From Clostridia bacterium (GTDB lineage: Bacteria > Bacillota_A > Clostridia > Christensenellales > Aristaeellaceae): 9,886 nucleotides of DNA. The translations under genes were made by a program, and so were the position numbers. Position 1 is the first letter of the stretch. Each line of letters opens with the position of its first letter. Below, piece by piece: positions 1 through 5,844 of the stretch. The notes under the pieces were generated by a model. The model did not search any database. It was not told the DNA's origin and saw only the letters and a program-made list of their open reading frames with translations. The DNA lies in assembly GCA_017938645.1 (NCBI GenBank), contig JAGBBE010000166.1, positions 1 through 9,886 of the forward strand. The letters are read 5' to 3'.

Positions 1-63
1 CTGAAAAAGCTCGCCATCCACAAGTGGATGCGCTTGCTTGTTTCTTCGATTTTTCACATGATT

Positions 64-98
64 GAAGCCACTTTGCTACACGGCAAAGTGGCTTCTTT
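64..98 (+). terminator. Hairpin with perfect 13-bp stem, possible terminator
   Basis: The arms GAAGCCACTTTGC (64-76) and GCAAAGTGGCTTC (83-95) are perfectly complementary around a 6-nt loop (TACACG). Only three T follow on the plus strand, and on the minus strand the 3' flank (AATCATG) is not T-rich. It is a very stable hairpin but a weak terminator by tail. It stands in tandem with the stronger one at 108-134 and may be a backup, or may protect the 3' end of the minus-strand transcript. Confidence 0.55.
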
Positions 99-107
99 GA
101 CAGTCTG

Positions 108-134
108 AGAGCCGGTTTATACCGGCTCTTTTTT
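108..134 (+). terminator. Rho-independent terminator, rightward
   Basis: A 9-bp stem, AGAGCCGGT (108-116) with ACCGGCTCT (121-129), closes a TTAT loop and runs into six T (129-134). The tail direction fits a plus-strand transcript arriving from left of the window. Read on the minus strand the hairpin lies just after the stop of the DUF4838 gene but lacks a T tail (CAGACTG follows), so it would be a weaker stop for that operon. Confidence 0.8.
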
Positions 135-138
135 GTCT

Positions 139-1872
139 TCAAATGGGGTAGGAAATGGCGCGAACCTTGCTTCGATCCTTGACATACCGACTGGTCCGAA
201 GTACTTCAAAGGAATCGTCAAGCGCCTTTCGTTCAAAGAGCTCTGTGATCCCAAGGCGTCTTACATCCTCGGCAAATTCGTCTACCTGTCTGCTGTGCTC
301 CTCGGTGTTCGGGTCGCTTCTGGCCAGCAGCAGATAACGGATAGACAGAGCTTCACGCTCTACTCGTTCACGATAAGGATTCTCGGTGGCAAGCTGAAGC
401 GCCTGTTTGATCAGCGACCACGCCTTGTCAACCAGTTCATCGGAAAAATATGCGGCGTCAGGCGGGTCATAAATACCGGCATGGAAGGCCCGATTTTCCA
501 TATGCCACAGCCTTACGTATTCGCGCATCGGAATGGCTGCAGGACCGTAATAGCCATTAACAAATTCGTCTTCGAGCTTTTCGGTGTCCAGGTTGGGATT
601 CCACAACAGTTTGCCCAGAAGATAGACCTTCAGCTGGCCTAGGGCGCTGCACCGTCCGTGAGAAAAGTTGCCCTGTTCAAATACGCCGTGAACGCCAGCG
701 GCACGGAATGTGCGCAGATTAGAGGCCAGAACGCTAAGATTGGGGAATGGCTGCAGGTAATTGGCGTAGTTGGTTGTGTAATCCCAGATGTAGAGATGAT
801 CACACCATTTTGACCAGCTGCGCAGATCGCGCAGGAACGAGGATTCGGCCTTTGGATCACCCATAAATCCTTTGGCACTTGCATATTGCACATCAATCGG
901 CCCTGTTTCACAGCCACAGGAATCGATTGGGTGAGCAAAGCAGCATTCAATGGAGCAGAGGCGGATGATCACATTGCTGCGCGGTTTGGTGTACTTGGGC
1001 GGCTTACGGCAGTAAAGATAGGCGAATGTATGAATCATTACATGCGGGACCTCTTTGGCAACTTCATCTGCAACCACGTTGACAAAACGGATCATTGTTC
1101 CAGCTCCGCTTTCTTCCTCGTCATCAATGGCTCGGCAGGCGGGACAGCGGCAGACATTGTACCAGTCGTTCATCGCTACGGAGAAAATGGTATACTCCGG
1201 ATTGTCACGAATCCACTTCTTAACGCCTTCAACGCACAGCTTCAGGACATCGGGATTGGTCAGACAGAGCTGAGTCCTTTCACGAAGACGTTTGCCATCG
1301 ATCATGGAAAAGTACTCGGGGTGCGAATCGAAGTATTTTTCAACAGGAATCAGAGTGTTAAAAGTGTGACTGAAGTTATAGAACATGGCCTTTCCGCCCT
1401 GTTCAGGTGTAATGGAGGAACGCGCGGAATTGAGCCTGAGCTTGACAGCAAAGGCGCCATCCATAGCCTCGCGCCAGAAGAGCTCGCGTACCGCAAATGC
1501 CGGATGTTCCTCAAAAACACCTTCTTCAAGCGGCTGAAGACTGTCTGGAATGATCTCGCAGTCGCAGGCCAGAAAACGGCAACCAAAACGTTCCAAAAGT
1601 GCGTAGGAGCCGTATACGATCCCAGCAGGCACTCCTGCCTCAATCAGAATTCCGTCCTTTGAAATGGTGATCCTGAAGGCTCCGTCTGTCAGGTCTTTGG
1701 CTTCGACAGAAAGCCGCAGACAAAAGCCTTTAAATGATGCTTTGTGATTATGCTCAACTCCATCCATGCGCTGCAGATATCTGGACAGTTCTCCGGCAGC
1801 ATAAACGACAGGTGCCGAAGCATTAGCCGGAAACACGATGGGGAAGCCGATCGGACACAGAACAAAGGACAT
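139..1872 (-). CDS. DUF4838 domain protein with alpha-glucuronidase-like N-terminal domain
   Basis: The product is a 577-aa protein, probably a cytoplasmic glycoside-active enzyme of uncharacterised specificity. Residues about 1-115 resemble the small alpha/beta domain found at the N-terminus of GH67 alpha-glucuronidases and other hexosaminidase-like enzymes (AAGELSRYLQRM, then AGIVYGSYALLERFGCRFL). Residues about 168-450 carry the DUF4838 hallmarks: HTFNTLIPVEKYFDSHPEYF, QLCLTNPDVL and a Cys cluster CRCPAC (241-246). A second Cys group lies at 306-321 (C306, C310, C311, C319, C321). Asp236 in MNDWYN and Glu399 in GVFEQGNF are plausible active-site acids, by inference only. No signal peptide is seen. 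I set the start at ATG 1872, where AAAAGGAG is 8 nt upstream; the GTG at 1881 overlaps that ribosome binding site. It is the last gene of the FRG-SGNH-DUF4838 set, 21 nt after the SGNH stop. The family call is solid; the reaction is unknown. Confidence 0.85.
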   Translation of the reverse strand: MSFVLCPIGFPIVFPANASAPVVYAAGELSRYLQRMDGVEHNHKASFKGFCLRLSVEAKDLTDGAFRITISKDGILIEAGVPAGIVYGSYALLERFGCRFLACDCEIIPDSLQPLEEGVFEEHPAFAVRELFWREAMDGAFAVKLRLNSARSSITPEQGGKAMFYNFSHTFNTLIPVEKYFDSHPEYFSMIDGKRLRERTQLCLTNPDVLKLCVEGVKKWIRDNPEYTIFSVAMNDWYNVCRCPACRAIDDEEESGAGTMIRFVNVVADEVAKEVPHVMIHTFAYLYCRKPPKYTKPRSNVIIRLCSIECCFAHPIDSCGCETGPIDVQYASAKGFMGDPKAESSFLRDLRSWSKWCDHLYIWDYTTNYANYLQPFPNLSVLASNLRTFRAAGVHGVFEQGNFSHGRCSALGQLKVYLLGKLLWNPNLDTEKLEDEFVNGYYGPAAIPMREYVRLWHMENRAFHAGIYDPPDAAYFSDELVDKAWSLIKQALQLATENPYRERVEREALSIRYLLLARSDPNTEEHSRQVDEFAEDVRRLGITELFERKALDDSFEVLRTSRYVKDRSKVRAISYPI

Positions 1873-1880
1873 CTTCAGCA

Positions 1881-1888
1881 CTCCTTTT
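1881..1888 (-). promoter_or_regulatory. Ribosome binding site that sets the DUF4838 start
   Basis: On the minus strand AAAAGGAG ends 8 nt before ATG 1872. The alternative GTG start at 1881 shares its G with this motif, so it cannot be served by it. Confidence 0.75.
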
Positions 1889-1893
1889 GATAA

Positions 1894-2967
1894 TCAGGAA
1901 TACAGGATTTTGCGAAGAATAGGTTCAAGCACATCGGCCATACGCAGGAAACCGATGTCGTTGGGATGGCAGTCATCTACGGTGCACAGATCGCGTTCGC
2001 TGGTTCCGAAGAAGGTTTCACCATCGACGAAATAGACGTTCTGATCACCTTCGGCAACGGCTGTCTCATAGTTGCGGCGGATGACAGCACGGCATTCGAT
2101 AGCGTTTTGCAGTTCACGCTCGAAGTCGGGACACGTAACCATCACAATGGGAAGGTCCGGCTGTGCTTTACGGATGATCCGGTAGAAGGGCATGTGTGTT
2201 TTTTCGAGATGTGCGGCATTGGGGGCATTGTGATCGTAATCCATCACAAACATGCTCATCGGGAGCGAGGCGATGTACTCAGCCATGTTGGCTTCGCCCA
2301 TGCCATTGCCGGAAAAGCCGAGATTGACCTGTGCAGCGTCGAGCCTGCGGCAGAGAATGGTCGAATAGCAGGAACCAACCTTGGTAGCGCACCCTCCCTG
2401 TGTGATGGAAGAACCATAGAACAGAATTGGTTTTTCAATGCGAGGCGTACGGCCAGGCAGAACCTGAGCATCAGGAGCAAATCCGAGAAGAAGCTCTTTC
2501 AGGCCGTTATACAGCGGCAGATACAGTGCGTAATGGTGCATTCCACCCGGAAGCGGGAAATAGGAACTCTGCTGAAGTTTGCATCCAAGGCCTGCGTTCA
2601 TGGCAGGGATCAGATTTTTGACATGGAAGATTCCTTCGTCGGACTCTTCGAAAAGCTGCAGACCGCTCTGACCGCTTGCCGTAAAGTGAGGCATGTTGGT
2701 AGGATCGGTCAGCGTCCACAGCACAGCCAGATGATCTGCATCTGTGGAGAAACGAACACAGGCGCCCGCCAGATGGGAGGCCAGTGCCTGTACGCCTTCG
2801 CTGCACTCGGGCAGGAATTCCAGAGGCAGACGGCTGTATACGCCCTGATCATTCGGCGCAAGTCCCCAAATGGAGAAAGGCGCTTCACGCGGGTCAAGAA
2901 ACTGTATGCCGGCAGGTACGCTTTCGGGCAGTTTGAAATTGGGATCGATCTCGGTGATGCTCTTCAT
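1894..2967 (-). CDS. SGNH/GDSL hydrolase family protein, probable carbohydrate esterase
   Basis: The product is a 357-aa, two-domain esterase-like protein, most likely removing acyl groups (acetyl esters, for example) from sugars. The C-terminal SGNH fold begins near residue 178. Its nucleophile block is GSSITQGG (185-192), with Ser187 as nucleophile. NLGFSGNG (215-222) supplies the block II Gly, DYDHN (243-247) a candidate block III Asn247, and DDCHPND (331-337) the Asp331/His334 pair. Residues about 1-170 form the beta-rich N-terminal domain usual in two-domain SGNH proteins, with a GLQLF segment (102-106) where the family shows GxDLY. There is no signal peptide, so it should act inside the cell. 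I start at ATG 2967, which has AAAGGAG about 9 nt upstream. The frame stays open upstream into the FRG gene, but without a binding site. It lies 28 nt after the FRG stop and 21 nt before the DUF4838 gene. Fold confidence is high; the substrate is unknown. Confidence 0.88.
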   Translation of the reverse strand: MKSITEIDPNFKLPESVPAGIQFLDPREAPFSIWGLAPNDQGVYSRLPLEFLPECSEGVQALASHLAGACVRFSTDADHLAVLWTLTDPTNMPHFTASGQSGLQLFEESDEGIFHVKNLIPAMNAGLGCKLQQSSYFPLPGGMHHYALYLPLYNGLKELLLGFAPDAQVLPGRTPRIEKPILFYGSSITQGGCATKVGSCYSTILCRRLDAAQVNLGFSGNGMGEANMAEYIASLPMSMFVMDYDHNAPNAAHLEKTHMPFYRIIRKAQPDLPIVMVTCPDFERELQNAIECRAVIRRNYETAVAEGDQNVYFVDGETFFGTSERDLCTVDDCHPNDIGFLRMADVLEPILRKILYS

Positions 2968-2995
2968 AGAGTAGATCTCCTTTCGTGATATGGAG

Positions 2996-3796
2996 TTATT
3001 TGACGTAATAATGACGTTTGATCCACAATGACAGTCCGTCAAGCCCGGGAAACGCAATGCGCTCGTTGATATTCATCTGATCCAGCATGTCCCGCATGCG
3101 CCACTTCATTTCCTTTGGAAGGATATAGCATACGGTGTTTTCCGTCTGTGTATCGAGGAATTCCTCCATGTTCTGAATTCCGGACGGTGTTACAGAAAAA
3201 TAGGAGTACTGGTTGATAATACGCTGATCGATGGACGGAGGTTCAAGTAGGATCATGGATTTGGAACCCATATCACGGTCATAGGCGTCTGTGTTATTGC
3301 TCAAGCCATCCAGCATATCAATCGTGAAGAAATAGGCTTTTTCCCGTTCGAGCACGTTCTGGTAGCGCGCAGGAAGAAGACGGTTGAACTCGCTCACATC
3401 AATCTTCCAAACGGCAGCATTATGTTCGTCCATTTCGCTGAGTGCTTCGCCGCTGGTGGCAAAGTGCAGCGCCATCAGAGGCGAAAAAGTCCAGTCCATC
3501 AGACGGGTGGGCAGTCCGTGATGCTGACCGATAGCCATCTGCCTCCAGATGGATGCATCCTGCAAAGGCGCTTCGGAAGCGGCGTACTTGCTGAAGTTGC
3601 GAAGAATAGACGCTTCCAGATCGTTCTGCTTGTCCCTGCAGTTTCGCTGGAGGCTTGTCTGCAGATGAAAAGAGGCGTTGCTCAGGCCTCTGTAGAGGTA
3701 AAAGGAGCGGTTGCGCTGGATGTTGGGGTCGAATTTCTGGTCGCTGATAAACTGTGTCAGTTCTTCAAATGAGTTCAGCGTTACATAACGGATCAT
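2996..3796 (-). CDS. FRG domain-containing protein of unknown function
   Basis: The product is a 266-aa soluble protein. The FRG domain is recognised from its YRG motif (residues 35-37, in FYLYRGLSN), here with Tyr for the usual Phe, and from the strongly conserved block QHHGLPTRLMDW (91-102) followed by SPLMALHFA (105-113). An acidic or basic helical stretch (50-75) lies between them. The C-terminal part (about 180-266) has the aromatic-rich pattern often seen in full-length family members, including LEPPSIDQR near 184-192. No membrane segment or signal peptide is visible. The family is widespread in bacteria and phages and, to my knowledge, has no established biochemical function. It is the first gene of the minus-strand set, preceded by AAGGTG 5 nt before ATG 3796 and by a good promoter candidate at 3858-3885. 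Placement at the head of a glycan operon is unusual. It might equally be an independent gene whose transcript simply reads on. Confidence 0.88.
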   Translation of the reverse strand: MIRYVTLNSFEELTQFISDQKFDPNIQRNRSFYLYRGLSNASFHLQTSLQRNCRDKQNDLEASILRNFSKYAASEAPLQDASIWRQMAIGQHHGLPTRLMDWTFSPLMALHFATSGEALSEMDEHNAAVWKIDVSEFNRLLPARYQNVLEREKAYFFTIDMLDGLSNNTDAYDRDMGSKSMILLEPPSIDQRIINQYSYFSVTPSGIQNMEEFLDTQTENTVCYILPKEMKWRMRDMLDQMNINERIAFPGLDGLSLWIKRHYYVK

Positions 3797-3810
3797 CGGA
3801 TCACCTTCAT
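3796..3810 (-). other. Five-codon mini-ORF (MKVIR) overlapping the FRG start
   Basis: On the minus strand ATG AAG GTG ATC CGA ends with TGA (completed at 3795), which overlaps the FRG ATG in the arrangement ATGA. It has its own GGAG 6 nt upstream of its ATG. It could be a translational-coupling leader or a chance ORF. FRG also has its own AAGGTG site inside this mini-ORF. Confidence 0.25.
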
Positions 3811-3857
3811 CTTATTCTCCACGTAGATTTCGATAAATCCTGTGATTTTTCCTTCTA

Positions 3858-3885
3858 ATCATAGATGAGAACACTTGTGTGTCGA
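3858..3885 (-). promoter_or_regulatory. Sigma-A type promoter candidate for the FRG-SGNH-DUF4838 set
   Basis: Read on the minus strand, TCGACA (3885-3880; 5 of 6 to TTGACA) is separated by 16 bp from TATGAT (3863-3858; 5 of 6 to TATAAT). The predicted start near 3851 gives a leader of about 55 nt before the FRG ATG. Confidence 0.55.
3871..3880. repeat. Short dyad ACACTTGTGT in the leftward promoter spacer
   Basis: ACAC and GTGT arms flank a TT centre. It lies between the -10 and -35 boxes of the minus-strand promoter candidate and touches the -35 box, where a repressor could act. The arms are only 4 bp, so chance is possible. Confidence 0.3.
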
Positions 3886-3889
3886 AAGA

Positions 3890-3918
3890 TTGACTTTACT
3901 GTTTCCGTATGCTACCAT
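3890..3918 (+). promoter_or_regulatory. Sigma-A type promoter candidate for the ABC exporter operon
   Basis: TTGACT (3890-3895; 5 of 6) is followed after exactly 17 bp by TACCAT (3913-3918; 4 of 6). A TGC immediately before the -10 box makes it an extended -10 promoter. The predicted start near 3925 leaves about a 100-nt leader before the first ABC gene. Confidence 0.55.
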
Positions 3919-3926
3919 ATGGTTGC
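3911..3926. repeat. Palindrome over the -10 box of the ABC promoter, operator candidate
   Basis: ACCATATGGT (3914-3923) is a perfect 10-bp palindrome. Past one T/T mismatch it gains a further GC/GC pair, giving GCTACCATATGGTTGC (3911-3926). It covers the -10 hexamer and the predicted transcription start, the usual place for a repressor site. The protein that would bind it is not in this window. Confidence 0.4.
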
Positions 3927-4009
3927 TATCGTCAACAGCGTACCCGTTAAACTTCCGTTTGCATGTCGCTTTTCTCAGTGCGATGATGCTGACGGCTTTT
4001 TTACAAGTG

Positions 4010-4016
4010 AAAGGAG
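4010..4016 (+). promoter_or_regulatory. Ribosome binding site favouring a TTG start for the first ABC gene
   Basis: AAAGGAG ends at 4016. The in-frame ATG at 4018 is only 1 nt away, too close for normal initiation, while the TTG at 4024 has a 7-nt spacer. This points to TTG as the real start. Confidence 0.55.
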
Positions 4017-4023
4017 AATGGCT

Positions 4024-5844
4024 TTGCAAAAACAAGAACCTTCCGTGCGCAAGCTGGACTTGATCTGGCGCTTCCTGCGCGGAAGCAAAGGCCTGTTTGT
4101 ACTCAGCATGCTCGCCGCAGCCATGACGGCTCTGGCGGACATGATTACGCCGCAGATTATTCGTGCGGCTGTTGACAATGCCATTGGCGGAAATGAACCG
4201 ACCTTTGGTCCTGCGGTTATGAAGCTTGTCAATGCTGTGGGCGGCTTTGAGTATCTGGGCAAGAACCTCTGGCTGATGGCTCTGGCTGTGTTGGCTGTTG
4301 CTGTGGTGAAGGTGCTTTCTCAGTATTCCTTCCTGATTTTCAATACGCGCGCATCTGAAACCCTGGTTAAGACCATGCGCGATACGCTTTATAAGCACAT
4401 TGAGCGACTGCCGTTCAGCTGGCATATGAAGAACCATACCGGCGATATCATCCAGCGCTGTACCTCCGATGTGGAAACAACGAGAAACTTTGTTGCGGGT
4501 CAGATGTCCAATCTCTTCCGTATTCTGATTCTGGTTGTTCTGTCCATGACGTTCATGTTCTCCATGAATGTCTGGCTCGGTTTGATTGCGCTGATTCCGA
4601 TGCCGATTATTTTCCTGTATTCCTTCAGCTTCCATAACAAGATTGGCAGCGGATTCAAGGAGTGCGATGAGAGCGAAGGCAGACTGAGTGCCATGGCCCA
4701 GGAAAACCTGACTGGTGTGCGTGTTGTCCGCGCCTTTGGCCGCGAACGCTATGAGCGTGATCGTTTTGAAAAGCACAATGAAGAATACACGAACCTCTGG
4801 ATCAGGCTTGCAAAGGTTATGAGCCGCTTCTGGAGTACCTCCGACATTCTCAGCGGCACACAGATTCTGCTGGTGGTTGTGTTTGGCGTGGTCTTCTGCC
4901 TGCGCGGTGAAATGACCAGCGGTGAGTACATCGCCTTTATCTCCTACAACTCCATGCTTGTCTGGCCGATTCGTCAGCTCGGACGTATGATCTCGGACAT
5001 GAGCAAGGCAGGCGTTGCCATCGACCGTATTGGCTACATCATGGGCTCTGAAGAAGAAAAGGATGCCGAGCATGCCGTCACTCCGGACATGACGGGCGAT
5101 ATCGTATTTGAAAACGTAAATTTTGCGTACGAAAATTGTCCGCAGATGCTGCATAATATCGATTTCACAATGAAGGCCGGAACCACGCTGGGTATCCTTG
5201 GCGGAACCGGAAGCGGCAAGTCCACGCTTATGCTGCTGCTAGACAGGCTGTATGACCTTCCTGCTGAAAGCGGTCGAATTACCATCGGCGGGGTAAACAT
5301 TGCCGATATCAAGCTAGAACATCTTCGAAAAAACATTGGCATTGTTTTGCAGGAGCCGTTCCTGTTCTCCAGAACGCTCAAAGAGAACATCGCAATCACC
5401 AATGCTGAACTCACACTTACGGACATCCGTGAGGCCGCGCGTGCTGCGTGTTTGGATGAAACCATTGACAGCTTCTCCAAGGGTTATGAAACGTTCGTTG
5501 GTGAACGTGGCGTTACGCTTTCCGGCGGTCAGAAGCAGCGCGCGGCCATTGCCCGCATGCTCACCCAGCAGACGCCCATCATGATCTTTGACGACTCGCT
5601 GTCCGCTGTTGACGCCGAAACCGACGCCAAGATCCGCAAGGCGCTGGAAGCGCGTTTTGGCAGTGCGAGCATCATTCTGATTTCTCACCGTATCACAACG
5701 CTGTCCAAGTGCGATCAGATCATCGTACTCGACCGCGGCAGGATCGTCGAAAAGGGAAGTCCTGATGAATTGCGCACAGCCGGTGGATTGTATCAGCGGA
5801 TCTATGAGATTCAGTCTCTTTCCAGCGAGGAGGTGGAAGGATGA
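4024..5844 (+). CDS. Heterodimeric ABC exporter, half-transporter with degenerate Walker B
   Basis: The product is a 606-aa (608 from the ATG at 4018) membrane transporter subunit of the BmrC/LmrC/TM287-like type, exporting drugs, lipids or peptides across the cytoplasmic membrane. Residues about 20-325 form the six-helix exporter domain, with clear hydrophobic spans near 22-42, 83-105, 165-203 and 280-310. The nucleotide-binding domain follows: Walker A GGTGSGKST (393-401), Q-loop Gln443, intact signature LSGGQ (499-503), Walker B IMIFDD (519-524) and switch His555. The residue after the Walker B Asp is Asp524 instead of the catalytic Glu, the mark of the non-hydrolytic site in such heterodimers. 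Its partner gene starts inside its stop codon (ATGA overlap). A promoter and operator candidate lie upstream. The long in-frame extension to 3865 crosses the promoter and is not likely to be translated. The class is certain; the cargo cannot be told. Confidence 0.93.
   Translation: MQKQEPSVRKLDLIWRFLRGSKGLFVLSMLAAAMTALADMITPQIIRAAVDNAIGGNEPTFGPAVMKLVNAVGGFEYLGKNLWLMALAVLAVAVVKVLSQYSFLIFNTRASETLVKTMRDTLYKHIERLPFSWHMKNHTGDIIQRCTSDVETTRNFVAGQMSNLFRILILVVLSMTFMFSMNVWLGLIALIPMPIIFLYSFSFHNKIGSGFKECDESEGRLSAMAQENLTGVRVVRAFGRERYERDRFEKHNEEYTNLWIRLAKVMSRFWSTSDILSGTQILLVVVFGVVFCLRGEMTSGEYIAFISYNSMLVWPIRQLGRMISDMSKAGVAIDRIGYIMGSEEEKDAEHAVTPDMTGDIVFENVNFAYENCPQMLHNIDFTMKAGTTLGILGGTGSGKSTLMLLLDRLYDLPAESGRITIGGVNIADIKLEHLRKNIGIVLQEPFLFSRTLKENIAITNAELTLTDIREAARAACLDETIDSFSKGYETFVGERGVTLSGGQKQRAAIARMLTQQTPIMIFDDSLSAVDAETDAKIRKALEARFGSASIILISHRITTLSKCDQIIVLDRGRIVEKGSPDELRTAGGLYQRIYEIQSLSSEEVEG
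5827..5833 (+). promoter_or_regulatory. Ribosome binding site of the second ABC gene inside the first
   Basis: GAGGAGG lies within the last codons of the first ABC gene, 7 nt before ATG 5841. This chooses 5841 over the ATG at 5844 and suggests coupled translation of the two subunits. Confidence 0.7.

Larger units (their letters stand above)
1..138. other. Left-edge intergenic region, possibly holding the 3' end of an upstream plus-strand gene
   Basis: No complete gene is visible here. On the plus strand one frame is open from the edge to a TGA at 63-65, directly before the first hairpin. Another frame is open to a TGA at 106-108, directly before the second hairpin. Either could be the tail of a gene lying to the left, and the rightward terminator at 108-134 supports such a gene, but I cannot choose between them and recognise neither peptide. 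A smaller dyad lies at 15-30 (CATCCA...TGGATG, loop CAAG). The minus-strand DUF4838 gene ends at 139, so the region lies between convergent transcripts if the left gene is real. Confidence 0.35.
3797..4023. promoter_or_regulatory. Divergent control region between the FRG set and the ABC exporter pair
   Basis: This 227-nt region has no convincing gene. It holds a leftward promoter candidate (3858-3885), a rightward one (3890-3918), two short dyads (3871-3880 and 3911-3926) and the leaders of both transcripts. The rightward leader is about 100 nt. It has a weak hairpin (arms about 3975-3980 and 3987-3992) and a T6 run at 3997-4002 just before the ribosome binding site. No regulator gene adjoins it. 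Confidence 0.6.

Noticed and set aside
886..2988. Long plus-strand open frames (886-1662 and 1966-2988) opposite the DUF4838 and SGNH genes
   Set aside because: They are antisense to genes with clear family motifs and good ribosome binding sites, and their translations match nothing I recognise. They arise from codon use of the real genes.
2968..3057. N-terminal extension of the SGNH protein into the FRG gene
   Set aside because: There is no ribosome binding site at 3057, while ATG 2967 has AAAGGAG at good spacing.
3975..4002. Attenuator-like hairpin plus T6 before the first ABC gene
   Set aside because: The stem is only six pairs with two G-U pairs and is separated from the T run by CGGC, so it is too weak to call a terminator or riboswitch.
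3865..4017. N-terminal extension of the first ABC subunit to ATG 3865
   Set aside because: It would run through the promoter and palindrome, lacks a ribosome binding site, and adds about 50 residues not expected in this family.
3859..5154. A 431-codon open frame on the minus strand opposite the first ABC gene
   Set aside because: It lies wholly antisense to a clear transporter gene, shows no recognisable domain, has low-complexity His/Asn/Gln-rich sequence typical of a shadow frame, and has no ribosome binding site I can see.
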